A DNA stretch of 64,000 nucleotides. Source: Histoplasma ohiense (Eukaryota > Ascomycota > Eurotiomycetes > Onygenales > Ajellomycetaceae). The stretch spans positions 5,580,001-5,644,000 of the forward strand of contig JAEVHH010000001.1 of the NCBI GenBank assembly GCA_017607445.1, written 5' to 3'. The translations under genes were made by a program, and so were the position numbers. Positions within the stretch are counted from its first letter, which is position 1. Each line of letters starts with the position of its first letter. Below are positions 23,942 to 34,674 of this stretch, piece after piece. Under the pieces are notes generated by a model that made no database searches, was not told the DNA's origin, and saw only the letters and a list, made by a program, of their open reading frames with translations.

Positions 23942-25624
23942 GGACAGGGTACATGGACAGCTACGTGTGGTGGACTGCACCGTGTCTCCAAGCGACGATG
24001 GTAGAAGGTACTTCATTCTCGCTGGGGTCCCCAGGTTGTAGTTTGTTTTGTTAGTGTGGGGAAAGGTATAGCACATATGGAGACAACGAGAAGCGAACGA
24101 GCAGGACCTTATTTCGTCTCTTTGCAGCGAAGGAGCGCGAGACAGCGAGCAGTGCGTGGGTAGCAGACTTTGCCAGGCTGGATTGTGTTCATATACAGAT
24201 CGGACAGAATAGAATATATCGAGATCTATACATATACTGATGTACTGGACATGTACACAGTAAGTACCAGTGACTCCACGGGTTCTCCATACTTATAACA
24301 ACGTCATGGCTGGGGATAGCACGTCTGCGATCCATCTCCACTGTCGCGCCGCTTATTTTATCTGAATTTCTTGCATGAAAGAAGAAGCAAAAGATCGAAA
24401 GACTCCAGCCAGCGACGTTTTTAATTTCCGCCGTGGCGTCCCCTCGCCAATCGAAACCTGGCCGATACATGGCTGATGTAAGCCCGCCGCCGCCTCCTGG
24501 CCCCAGACGCGCCAATCGTTGGCTGTTTGTTTGTTTTTTTTGTTGTTTTATTTTTATTTTAACCTTTGGCTTTTGAGAGTTTTGAGGAACAAAGTGCCCG
24601 GCGAGCTAACCCACTTCCACGAGTGGCTTTGTGGCCTGCGATCCTTAATCTGACCACCACTTCTCTTTGCGATGTGTACTAGTTGAGCCTGTCAATGCTG
24701 TCATGGGAGCCAGATCGTAGTCGTAGTGTCGGGTAAGCTACGGAGTACAACAGACTCGATCCTCATTCTGGCTAGCTCTGGCCAGCAAGCTTCGTGTCCG
24801 GGGTGCTTTCTGACCATCTTTCCATGGTCACTGGCCATCATCCCCCAAGTGTCCCGATCCCCTGCTTCATTTCCCGGCTAGAACTTAGGGCCGCTGCTTT
24901 TCTCCAGGTTTTTTTTTTTTTTTTCCCTCTCGTTACTCTTTTTTTTTTCCCGATCCTGTGATTAAAACTACCCCTGCCAGCCCTCGAATCGCCATCCTCG
25001 GACCACAGAGGAAGGATATCCGCGTACTGTCCGTAGAGGGGGAGAGAGAGAGAGAGAGAGCGCGCAGCTCGAGATTATTCCATAGCAATAGTGTACAGTA
25101 CATCCCTCCGTAGCGTGATTATACTGCTTGCCTGCACCAATCTCCATCCAGGAAATTGACTCCTCCGCGCGCCGTTTGATCTCGCCTGCCTGGGCACGTC
25201 CTGGGTACTTGCGACTTCTTTGTACTTTACTGTACATGTATGTACTGTACATCATCAACGACTGACCGCTGGTGCTGCTGCAACGAGCTGCGAGTCTGCG
25301 AGTCTGCGACCTGCGACTGCTACGGACTCCACAGCTAGCTGGCTAGCTTGTGGCCTGTTACTTCGTGGGCCATCTTCCATCGCTACCCCGTCGCCTGCTT
25401 TGGTGGTTCAGAGCTCATTCTGGATGTATGTAGCGTATGAGTCCCCTCTGACCTTGATCCATCCCAGTGGTACCGCTAAGGAGTGGCTAAGGACTGCGAC
25501 TCCCGGCTTGCTCTAGCGTTCTCCACAGCTATCTCGCGCTAGTTTTACTCTCGCTCTGCTCTCTCTTTTTTCTCGCGCTCGCGTTGCTTGTGTCCGTGTG
25601 TCCTGTCTGCTTCTGATCTGTGTG

Positions 25625-25700
25625 CATCCCCATCCCCATCCCCATCCCCATCCCCATCGCCATCCCCATCCCCATCGCCATCGCCATCGCCATCGTCATC
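25625..25700. repeat. (CATCCC/CATCGC)n hexamer array
   Basis: About 12 hexamer units, pure CATCCC at the left and increasingly CATCGC at the right. It lies in the pyrimidine-rich upstream region of the transporter gene. Confidence 0.88.
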
Positions 25701-25858
25701 CCTTAACCCCCCCCCTTGCCTCCGTTTCCCCATCCTTCCCCTAGTTCTCCAATCTCATCCTCCTGGTCTCCCCAGGTCTCTCGAGCCACCAGCCATCCGC
25801 CATCCGCCATCCGCGGGCCCTTACTCCAATCGTCCCCAGCTCTTTGTTTCTTTTTTCC

Positions 25859-25911
25859 TTTTTCCATTTTCTCCATTTTCTCCATTTTCTCCATTTTCTC
25901 CCATTTTCTCC
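25859..25911. repeat. 9-bp tandem array (CCATTTTCT)n
   Basis: Five to six copies of a 9-bp unit, ending in a degenerate copy with an extra C. Confidence 0.85.
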
Positions 25912-26000
25912 CCCTGCTTCACCCTGCTTCACCCTGCTTCGCTGGCTGTCTGTCGCGTGCTAGCTAGTGGGTTCCCCAGGTGCCCGCTCCATATCATCCT

Positions 26001-26053
26001 CTGCGACTCTGCGACTCTGCGACTCTGTGACTCTGTGACTCTGTGACTCTGCT
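26001..26053. repeat. 9-bp tandem array (CTGCGACTCTG-type)
   Basis: Six copies of GCGACTCT/GTGACTCT with period 9; the three left copies carry GCGAC and the three right copies GTGAC. This is an ordered sequence gradient within the array. Confidence 0.85.
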
Positions 26054-27470
26054 AAAACTGACGCCAGCCAACGCCAGCAACCACGCCAACGGCCCTCCAC
26101 TGCGACCCTTTGCATTTGCCTCTCGTCTTGGCCAAGCGGTTGGCTTCTCACGCTCTGTCTCGTTCTGTCTCGCCCTCACGCGCTCACCTTATCCCCAGCT
26201 TACTCTTCTCTCTTTTTTTTTTCCCCCTTTCGTTGGTTATTTACTTTTTCCGTTTTAAATTAGTCTCGAATGTAATTTCGTGGGGACTCAGATCGCTCGC
26301 TTGCCTGATTTGCCTGCTTATCTTCCTCCTCCCCTCCCCCCATCCCGCGGACGTTATTATATCTTGCCCCTCCGACGCTCATCTCTAAACCTGGTTTTTT
26401 GTTTTTTGTTTTTTTTTTTTCTTCTTCTTTTTCGTGCGCGCTCTTTCTCTCCGCTTCCTCCATCCAAACAAACCCTCTTTCCCCACGAAGCGGCTGTCAA
26501 AGCTTCCTGCGGAGGTCACAATCGCGTGCTGTGTGTGCGATTTGGTGCCGTCGATCCATTTTTTTAATCTTTGCTTTCTTTTAAACCTTTGCTTCTCTCT
26601 CTTGGATTGGATCTTGAATAATTCTTCACTCAATCCTCGTGTGCGTGTGTGTGTGTGTGTGTATATGGACTAGGTAGGTCGGATCGATTGTGTTTTAATC
26701 TTGGTCCCGCTCTTCTGCGCCTTGAATTCTTTGGATTCAAATACCCTCCTCACTCACTGTGATCAACCACACATCTCAACACCGGAGTGTATTGTTTTCT
26801 TTCTTTCTTTCTTTTTAACATTTGACTACGCTTTCGTGCCGCAGCTTGTGCACTTACAACTATCCTCTCTTTCTTGCTCACTATCCCCAAGCCCTACTCT
26901 CCCTTGTTAGGCCATTGTGCTCTCCTTTCCTCCTTTCCTCCTTGCACCCCTGCTGCATCCAACACCTTATTTTATTTTAAATTTTCATTTTCTCAATTCA
27001 TTAGTTAGACGCGTGGTTGAAATTGGAGTCTCCATAGTCCCACTACTGAGATTACTCCCTACCACTTATCACCCCCTCCCCCGGTCTCCTCCCCACGCAG
27101 ATTGCAGGCATCGATCGAGGCAAATAAGGTGTTTATTTTATATATCCCGGTGCTCACCTGCATCATCGCTGACATGCTGTCATAAATTGCCCCTTCCAAT
27201 CATTTGCTCGTTTGGGCGTCGCATGTATTCCCCTCTTTCTAGATAAGAGCTCTTTCTGTCTTTTCTTTGTACTTTTCTTTTACCTTTTCTTCTTGCTTTC
27301 CTTTTCGTTATCCTTTTCCAAGCGTGGGAAGCGGTCGAGTGGTCCATTGCTAACACTCGATGATCGCAGGTCTTCAAAGGGGCTACTATATATCCTGATA
27401 TACACAACACCCTTCTTGACACCTTAGTTTCTTGTCGTTGCTCCGTTTCGACTCAATTCCCACCACCACT

Positions 27471-29037
27471 ATGTCTTCGCACGGTGAGAAACAATTGGAT
27501 CCCCACAGCGAGAAACCGGTCGATGAGGAAATCGTCCGGTCCGCCCCGGAAGTCACAGGAAAGCCATGGATGTACAAGCGTCCTAAGATCGGATCGTTCG
27601 TCCTTCCATACTATGCCTCCCCTGCTTCGCAGCTGCTCCTCGTCTCCTTCGTCTGCTTCCTCTGCCCTGGTATGTTCAACGCCCTGAACGGTCTGGGTGG
27701 AGGTGGCCAGCAAAGCGAACATGCCGTCAACGTCGGAAACACCGCTCTCTACAGTACCTTTGCCGTCGTCGGTTTCGCTGCCGGTTCGATTGCCAATCGT
27801 ATTGGTCTCCGCTGGACCCTTCTCTTCGGTGGCTTTGGTTACTTCCTCTACGTCGGATCTATGTTGTCGTACAACCACAACAAAAACATAGGCTTCCTCA
27901 CTTTTGCCGGTGCGCTGTTGGGTGCTTGTGCTGGTTGCCTGTGGTGCGCCCAGGGTGCTGTTATGATGAGCTATCCGGATGAGAAGTCTAAGGGCAAATA
28001 CATTTCCTGGTTCTGGATCATTTTCAACTTGGGTGGTGTCATTGGAGGCTTGGTAAGGTTTCTTTTTCTTTCTCTGTTATGCCGTGGTTTTTCATCTTCG
28101 TGATTGAATTAATCGTGGTGATCCATAGGTTCCTTTGTTCCAAACCCTGAACGTCAAAGAAGGCAGAGCCGTTGGTGACGGAACCTACATCGCCTTCATG
28201 ATTCTCATGTTCATCGGTTTCGTTCTCTGCTTCTTCCTGGTTGAGTCCAAATACGTCCGTCGTGAGGACGGCTCGCAGGTCATTGTCATGAAGAACCCAT
28301 CCTGGTGGTCCGAAATCAGGGGCCTTGGCGAGGTTCTGATCTCCGACTGGTACATCGTCGCCCTCTTTCCCATGTTCATTGCCAGTAACTTTTTCTACGC
28401 CTACCACTTCAACAGCGTCAACAGCGCCAAGTTCAACATCCGCACCCGCGCCCTGAACAGCTGCCTCTACTACCTCGCCCAGATGTTTGGCGCGTTCATC
28501 TTTGGATACATGTTGGATACGCCCTCCCTTCGCCGCACCACTCGTGCTCGTCTTGGCTTGGGTGTCCTTTTCATCTTCACCTTGGCCGTCTGGGGTGGTG
28601 GTTATGCCTGGCAACGCGGGTATACTCGCGAGGAGACCGCCCCTACGGATTCGCCCCGTATCGATTTCAAGGACTCCGACTACATTGGTGGTATGTTCCT
28701 GTATATCTTCTACGGTGTTTACGACGCTGCGTACCAAACCTGCGTTTACTGGTGAGTTGTTTACCCCTATCCCCTTCTTGTTTACATCGTCACTTTGATT
28801 TCAGAAAGGAATATCAAAAAAGGCGAAAGTCAAAAAAAGTGAGAAAATAGATTTGCTGATGTATTTCTTTTTGAAACTTACAGGTTCATGGGTGCCTTGA
28901 GTAACAACAGCCGTAAGCTTGCCAACTTTGCTGGTTTCTACAAAGGTCTCCAATCCGCCGGTGGAGCCGCTACCTGGCAGTAAGTTCCCAACCCTTCCCG
29001 TTGCATGTTTCTCATATTCCTCCCACACAATCTCTCT

Positions 29038-29127
<90 letters not shown>

Positions 29128-29395
29128 ACCAGACCATCGAACCCCAACTAACCATTCTCCTCAAAAACTCCACAGAATCGACGACCACAAGGTCCCCTTC
29201 ATGACCATCTTCGCGATCAACTGGGGCCTCCTTTGCGGCAGCATGGTGATCGCCCTGCCCGTCATCCTCTTCAAAATCAAAGACACCGTCGACATCGAGG
29301 AAGATCTCAAGTTCTCCGATGAGACGCTGGAGGAAGTCGCACCTACGGCGATGCGGGAGGGCCGTGGTTTCTCCTCCGGTGCGGATCTTAATTAA
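27471..29395 (+). CDS. UNC-93-like MFS transporter (DUF895 family)
   Basis: Polytopic plasma-membrane protein. Exons 27471..28052, 28129..28751, 28884..28979 and 29176..29395 give 506 residues, all GT-AG with matching phases. A hydrophilic N-terminus (about 45 residues) precedes the first helices (LLLVSFVCFLCPGMFNALNGLGGGG). Other family features are GNTALYSTFAVVGF, the IANRIGLRWTL loop, WCAQGAVMMSYP and FWIIFNLGGVIGG. About 11-12 membrane segments are apparent. Fungal members of this family are generally uncharacterised; my recollection that Ngt1-type GlcNAc transporters are related is unverified. The GlcNAc genes nearby make a sugar or amino-sugar substrate worth testing. Intron 3 (196 nt) is half filled by a (CT)n(GT)n microsatellite. 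Confidence 0.92.
29034..29127. repeat. (CT)n(GT)n(ATGT)n compound microsatellite inside intron 3
   Basis: About 28 CT, 12 GT and 3 ATGT units, all within the 196-nt intron 28980-29175 of the UNC-93-like transporter. The CTAAC branch at about 29147 lies just after the repeat. Confidence 0.92.
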
Positions 29396-30399
29396 CACCT
29401 TACCACCTAAACCCAACACCTAACACTTAATAATTTTTGCTTCCTTTTTTTTTCTTTTATGATTTTTTGTCTACGTTTAAATACCCGGATGGCGAGGAGG
29501 ATGTCGGAAGATGTGGTGTGGAGTGAAGTGTGTGTAGCGGGCGGTGGAGTGGTGTTGAACGGGGCGTGGGATTGGAATGGATCGTGATGTAATTGGGACT
29601 TGTAAGGTTTGTTGATAGATGTGATGTGGTTGTGTGTGCGTGGGTTTTGAGTTTTCTTTTCTTTGTCGTTTTGAAGAGGATTTTCGATGGTGGTGGCAGA
29701 TGATGTACAGGACAGACAACGGGGCAGTTATTTTGATCTTGATGTTGACGCGATGTGATGTCGATGCCTATATGCCATGCAATGCAATGCAATGCAATGC
29801 GAATCTGTGTGCCCAGTGCCCATTGCCCAGTGATCAGTGAATGCCTCCCCCCTTCTTCATCATCAGCCAGTCAGCCAGTCAGCCAGTCAGTCCAACAACC
29901 AACCAGCCAACATGGGCTGTGTTGGTTAGAATTGGGGTTTAGATTGTGGTTTAGTGGTGGTGAGAGATGAAAGCGCAATGTGGAAGGAACCTTGGGGTTG
30001 GGAACTTAAGACTCTTCTCTCTTCTCTTCTCTTCTCCTTTACTCTTCTCTTCTTTTTGTTTTGTTTTTTTTTTTTTCCCCCTTTCGAATATGGTATCTTC
30101 TTCTCTTTCCCCTCCCTCTGAACTATGATGATGTCGACGTTGATGTTGATGGTGATGTTACAATTTTTTGTTTTTGTTTTTTTTTTTTTTCCCTCTGATC
30201 GTTGAAAGCAAAGGTTGGAAGATCCCAGCTAGCTAGTGATGATATTAATATCAGAGTTGTACAGATCACAGAGCTGGCTGTTCAATTGAATTGAATCCAT
30301 CCATGGACCATGGATTTGATGGGGTGCACATGATATCACATGAGGTCACATTACAGTATTTTTAAGTTGGTTTTTCTATAAGAAAGAGAGAGATATTTA

Positions 30400-30431
<32 letters not shown>

Positions 30432-31262
30432 AATGTCCATTTGGTAATAGTTTGGATGGCGTTGAAAAAAAAAAAACAATCTTTGTGTTGTTTTCGGGTA
30501 GGTAGGGTAGGGAGGGAGCAAGGCCACTCACTCACTCCACTCACTGCCTGTTAACACATATCTATCGAAGAAAAATTGTAAAATGGAACAGGCCGAGTTC
30601 TCAAGGACTGAGAGTGAGAGGATATGTAAACATGGTCGCAACCTCATTCCACGAATAAATTGGGGGGGGTTTAGCTGCGCTATATGGCCTATACTAGTTA
30701 GTTAGTAACTATGCATAGACCGAATCCTACGGTAAATCTCATCCAGCATTCAACGCAAACAGTTCCTCTGAACCGGGAGCCCGGAATCGCCGATCGTGCT
30801 CATTTCCCCTCGCCCCTTGCTATTAGGAAGACTGAGACTGAGTAATGAATGGGGGATGGGGTTCTTCGGCAAAGATCATGTCTTGAAAGAAGCAAAAAAA
30901 AAAAAAAAAAAAAAGAATATGCGGCCAGGTATCCACCGTCGGGGTCAGCAGAGTCAGTTGGAGTCAGTCCGAGACGAGTTGGCTCACTGGAGTGATCTCG
31001 CGTCCTGGTGCAATATGATATTCCAGTACAGACTGGATATATAACAGGGGTGAGGGGGGTAGATTCTGCCTTTGTCTCTAGCAATAGAGGAGAGGAAGAT
31101 GCAGGGTGAATAACAAAACGTTTTTGATAACCCGTGCCACAACAATCTGCTGTGGAAAACTTCAATTTGAACCTGGCTGATGAAGGCATACGAACTTGGC
31201 GTTGCAGCCTGGGACTCAGCAGCAGATAGAATTCTTAAGAATTGATAAAATTTTATGGGAAA

Positions 31263-31293
<31 letters not shown>

Positions 31294-31734
31294 CACGTTG
31301 GCAGGAGAGAAAAAGGGGAAATGGACAGGGGCAGCTTGAAACTAATAGGCAACCGAAGGCGTTTGTTTCTTTTATTAAGTGTATCATTTTCTTTAGTAAA
31401 AAGATCAATCATCATGGCTCGCCGAGTTTTCCGGGGTGAAAAAAAGAAGAGACGAGGGAGGAATGAAGAAATCATAGAGTAATATAATAAATCAAATGAC
31501 ATACAAATGAAGCATACATATACACACACTCACTCACTCACTCACTCAGACATATAAAAAAGAAGAAGAGAAAAAAAAAAAAACCAAGCCGTGTAAACAC
31601 CCATGTCTAATTTGATCTTTCGTAATAAAAATAGGAAAAGAGGAAAAAATGCGGAAAACAGTCTTAAAGCTTGTGTCGTTACATTAAAGATTGTGGATTG
31701 TTGGCATATCAGGACATGAGTAACATACACTAGG
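29396..31734. other. Convergent 3' intergenic region (transporter / Zn2Cys6 factor)
   Basis: 2.3 kb of tail-to-tail spacer. Contents: (TGCAA)n at 29775-29800, (CAGCCAGT)n at 29863-29892, an A30 run at 30401-30430, A21 at 30894-30914, T29 at 31265-31293 and (CACT)n at 31524-31546. ORFs here are short and unconvincing. Confidence 0.6.
30401..30430. repeat. A30 homopolymer
   Basis: Uninterrupted run of 30 A in the intergenic spacer. A run of 29 T lies at 31265-31293, 0.86 kb further right. The two have opposite polarity, but the flanks do not match as terminal repeats. Confidence 0.85.
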
Positions 31735-34674
31735 TCAAATCGATGCATTGAAGCCCATACCAATTGGCATGCTGATTGCTCTTAGTTGAAATGACTCGGA
31801 TCCGTTAGGAGACATGGGGCTCGCAGCGTTTGCGCCTACATTCTCCACGAATGCATGCTTCGAGCTCCTGTCGGACGTAGCGACCTGTTCCCCAGCTTTG
31901 TCGTCGGAGTCCAACGGGTTCTGGCCATGATGAGAGTCCATTTGCATGTTATTATTATTGTCTGTACCCATGTTGTGGTTGTTGGTGTTCCCAGGAAAGT
32001 CTTGCATCCAGTCGATGTGATCAAGGCTGAATCTGCTGCTGTTGTCGGTTGACATGCTCGAAATTGTGGGGTCAATGCCATTAATGACATCTTCGCTAGC
32101 ATAGTAGTTCGCACCTGTATCATCGAAATTTATCAATGCGTCTAGGTCGTTCTGGTTGATGTCTGCATCGTGGGCAAGATTCATGAACTCTGCAAGGTTC
32201 GAGTCACTATTCTCAGCACCGTTGATATGGGCTTCGTCCGAGAAAAAATCCGGGGGAATGTTGTTAATGCTTCCGTTTTCACTTCCCACGGATTGGGGTG
32301 GAGTTGAAGTGTAAAAAGTATCCGGTTTCTTCACCTGTGCGAAGTGAACATTGGGCGTAACTGAAGGATATGTGAAGTCCGGAATTTTATCCGTTATGCT
32401 GTCTGGAGGCGGGGTCAAGGTATCGACATGTCCGGTTGAGAAACGAATTGCGCCTGGCTGAACCGGTCGCCCTTGAGGAACCTGAGTAGTAACTTGAATA
32501 CCGGCTTTCCGAATGGCCGCCTCAAGGAAGGAAGTTGCGAAGTCTGCAGAGGCGTAAATTTCTCTCAGTCTTTGCAAGATCTGCATACACTGATAAAAGC
32601 GATGCAAACTGGCGGATCGAACATTGAGGTCATTAGATTTGATATCAAGGAGGTGGATGATGACGGCAGGGAGCAGAACGGTGACTCCAGTGGTTGGGAG
32701 GTAACGTGTCAGGTCCATCGTATGCAAGCGTTGGGCAATATCTGTGATTTCAATTGCAGCAGAGCGGACTTTGCTGCGGGACAGATCTTGAAGCCCAGTT
32801 TCAACCGTTGGGAATGGCGTAGGTGGAAGAAATTGTGGACGATGTAATGCACTAGAGGTTGTGAGGTATATCATCCTCAGCAATGCCCGATGGATATGAA
32901 GGACTTCTTCCCCATTAGCAAAGCTGGGTGATGAAGGGCGTCGATACTGAGCCGCTTCCGGGAGATCAGCCAGCCAGGCCTCCAGTTCCTGATCACATTT
33001 TCGGACTTCACATGTTTCCGATGTAGTCTTTTTTGGGACCAACATCATTGTAGTCTCTGTCGTGCCTCCAAACTTGTGTCCAAGAATAGAATATTGCGCG
33101 CGAAGGACATGACTTATGCAAAGACATAGTTTGGATTTCTCCACGAACATGGATGCAAGCTGTCTTTGCTGATCAATGTTATGGACCAATTCACAATCTC
33201 CAACAATTTGTAGAGCTTCCGCGGAGAGAGGCTGGATATCAAAATCGTCCAACGTGAGCATAGGAACATTGCAGTCTTCGTCTTTGATCCGCGTGGGTCG
33301 TCGCATCCCAAGGGCGATAAGACGGTCACGGGTGTAGGTACTCCACCAAACACGCTTCCAAAGTTTCTGGCGTCGAGAATCCATATAGGAGGTAGATGGA
33401 TCTCGATGGAGGCCAATGGTATGTCCAAGGGATAAGCTCACACCCATCCAATGCCAAGTATCTTTCTGGTCATCCGGCATTTCATACCAGTGAGTCATCA
33501 GCAAAAGGGATTGGACCAAGGATATCCGATCAACTTCATAATCGAAATCATATAAAAGCTAGAAGTTGAAATATAGGTTAGTGAGAATTCCAGACAACAA
33601 AACAAATATAAATTCTCCATACCCTAGCCCGTTGAAAGAAAGCTTTCCTGGCCTCCTTTCTTGATTCGTATCCTGCCTCTATCAGGTGCTTCATAGAAAT
33701 GAAGGCCGTCCCGGCAAACATAGTTGCTTGAAACAGAAGAAGGCTCATGCGAAGAGAACCATCATTCCGCGCCATAGTCCGTAAAAAATCATCCAATTCT
33801 AACAACGGCATGTACGGATGGACGAATTGCAGGTAGCTTTTCATAAGTTCATTGCGAAGTCCCTGACTCGGAATTGTCAAAGCACCCTTAGCTTCAAGGT
33901 ACGCAATATCGTCAGACTGAAACTTCGCTGGAAGAGGACGAATAAAGTTTGGCAGCCAGCCTTTAGCTTGCTGGGAGATTTTTGGGGAAATTGGGCCTGC
34001 AAAATCAACATCAAGTAGTTGCTGAACAGCAGAGGTCATATTGCGCAGGGAGCGAGCAACTGGACGGGCCGAAATGCTTGATATTCTGCGTTGTCGATGT
34101 TCATGCTTGATCCGGCTGCCTTGCGTTTGATCTACAAGCAACATTAGTAAAATGGCAAGGTCAGATCTAGGAAGGTAATAAAAGACGAACATAGCAGGTG
34201 CGGAACGTGGTGGCCGTGGTCGAAATCCACCGAGAATTGGTTTGGGGACAACGGAGCTAGCGGATCAGGAATGGGTGCGCTGATATGATCATCATTATTG
34301 GTGTTGAAGGCAAATGCGGAATCATTGGCGGATTGTACTTGTGGCGGCTTTGAGGCACTTCCCTCAGTTCGGGATTTCCTGAGAGCCGATCTCTATAAGC
34401 TTTCATTCAAGGTATACACAGAGGTTATGGTCTTGGGCAAGCAAACTGACTTTCTGCGCTTGCTCTCTGTGACGACGCATTTAACTGCGTCCAATCTGCA
34501 ATTGGTACACGGAGAACCATTTTCTACCACATCACATCGGACCTTGCGCGCCCTGCAACAGCAGCAAGCCTTCGATGCTCGTCGTTTTATCGGGCGTGAT
34601 GTCGTCTGAATGCTTGCAGCAGCGGCTTTCCGCTTATTCTGCCGCTGGGGTTCCACAGCCTCAATAGAGACCAT
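31735..34674 (-). CDS. Zn2Cys6 transcription factor, CTF1/Far (cutinase / fatty-acid regulator) family
   Basis: Nuclear regulator of 914 residues. Exons 34674..34451, 34378..34191, 34131..33623 and 33558..31735. Intron 1 (72 nt, GTCAGT to CTCTCAG, ATAAC branch) was preferred over the nearer TATAG acceptor because only it keeps the frame and yields SKRRKKSRTEG after the zinc cluster. The binuclear cluster is C37-X2-C40-X6-C47-X8-C56-X2-C59-X6-C66, within ACCCCRARKVRCD. A conserved HVPHLLYQTQG segment spans intron 2. The fungal_trans middle region contains WHWMGVSLSLGHTIGLHRDP and KRVWWSTYTRDRLIALGM. The C-terminal 200 residues are Asn/Asp/Ser-rich, a likely activation region. CTF1/FarA/FarB relatives control fatty-acid and cutin use; the subfamily call rests on remembered similarity. 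Confidence 0.9.

Larger units (their letters stand above)
20759..27470. other. Long non-coding region upstream of nagA and the UNC-93-like transporter
   Basis: 6.7 kb with no supportable gene on either strand. It is the densest microsatellite area of the window: (CAG)7 near 21048, (GT)(GA)n 21492-21530, (CT)n 21614-21675, poly-A 22429-22453, (GGA)n 22559-22586, (GA)n 23160-23188, 9-mer arrays at 23336, 25859 and 26001, a GGGTT array at 23655, a 12-mer array at 23894 and a CCCCAT array at 25625. From 25.5 kb to 27.4 kb the plus strand is strongly pyrimidine-rich, consistent with a long promoter and leader of the transporter. Many predicted ORFs here are repeat translations. Confidence 0.6.

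Noticed and set aside
30401..31293. A30 and T29 runs as the ends of a retroposed element
   Set aside because: No target-site duplication, no matching flanks and no coding remnant between them.
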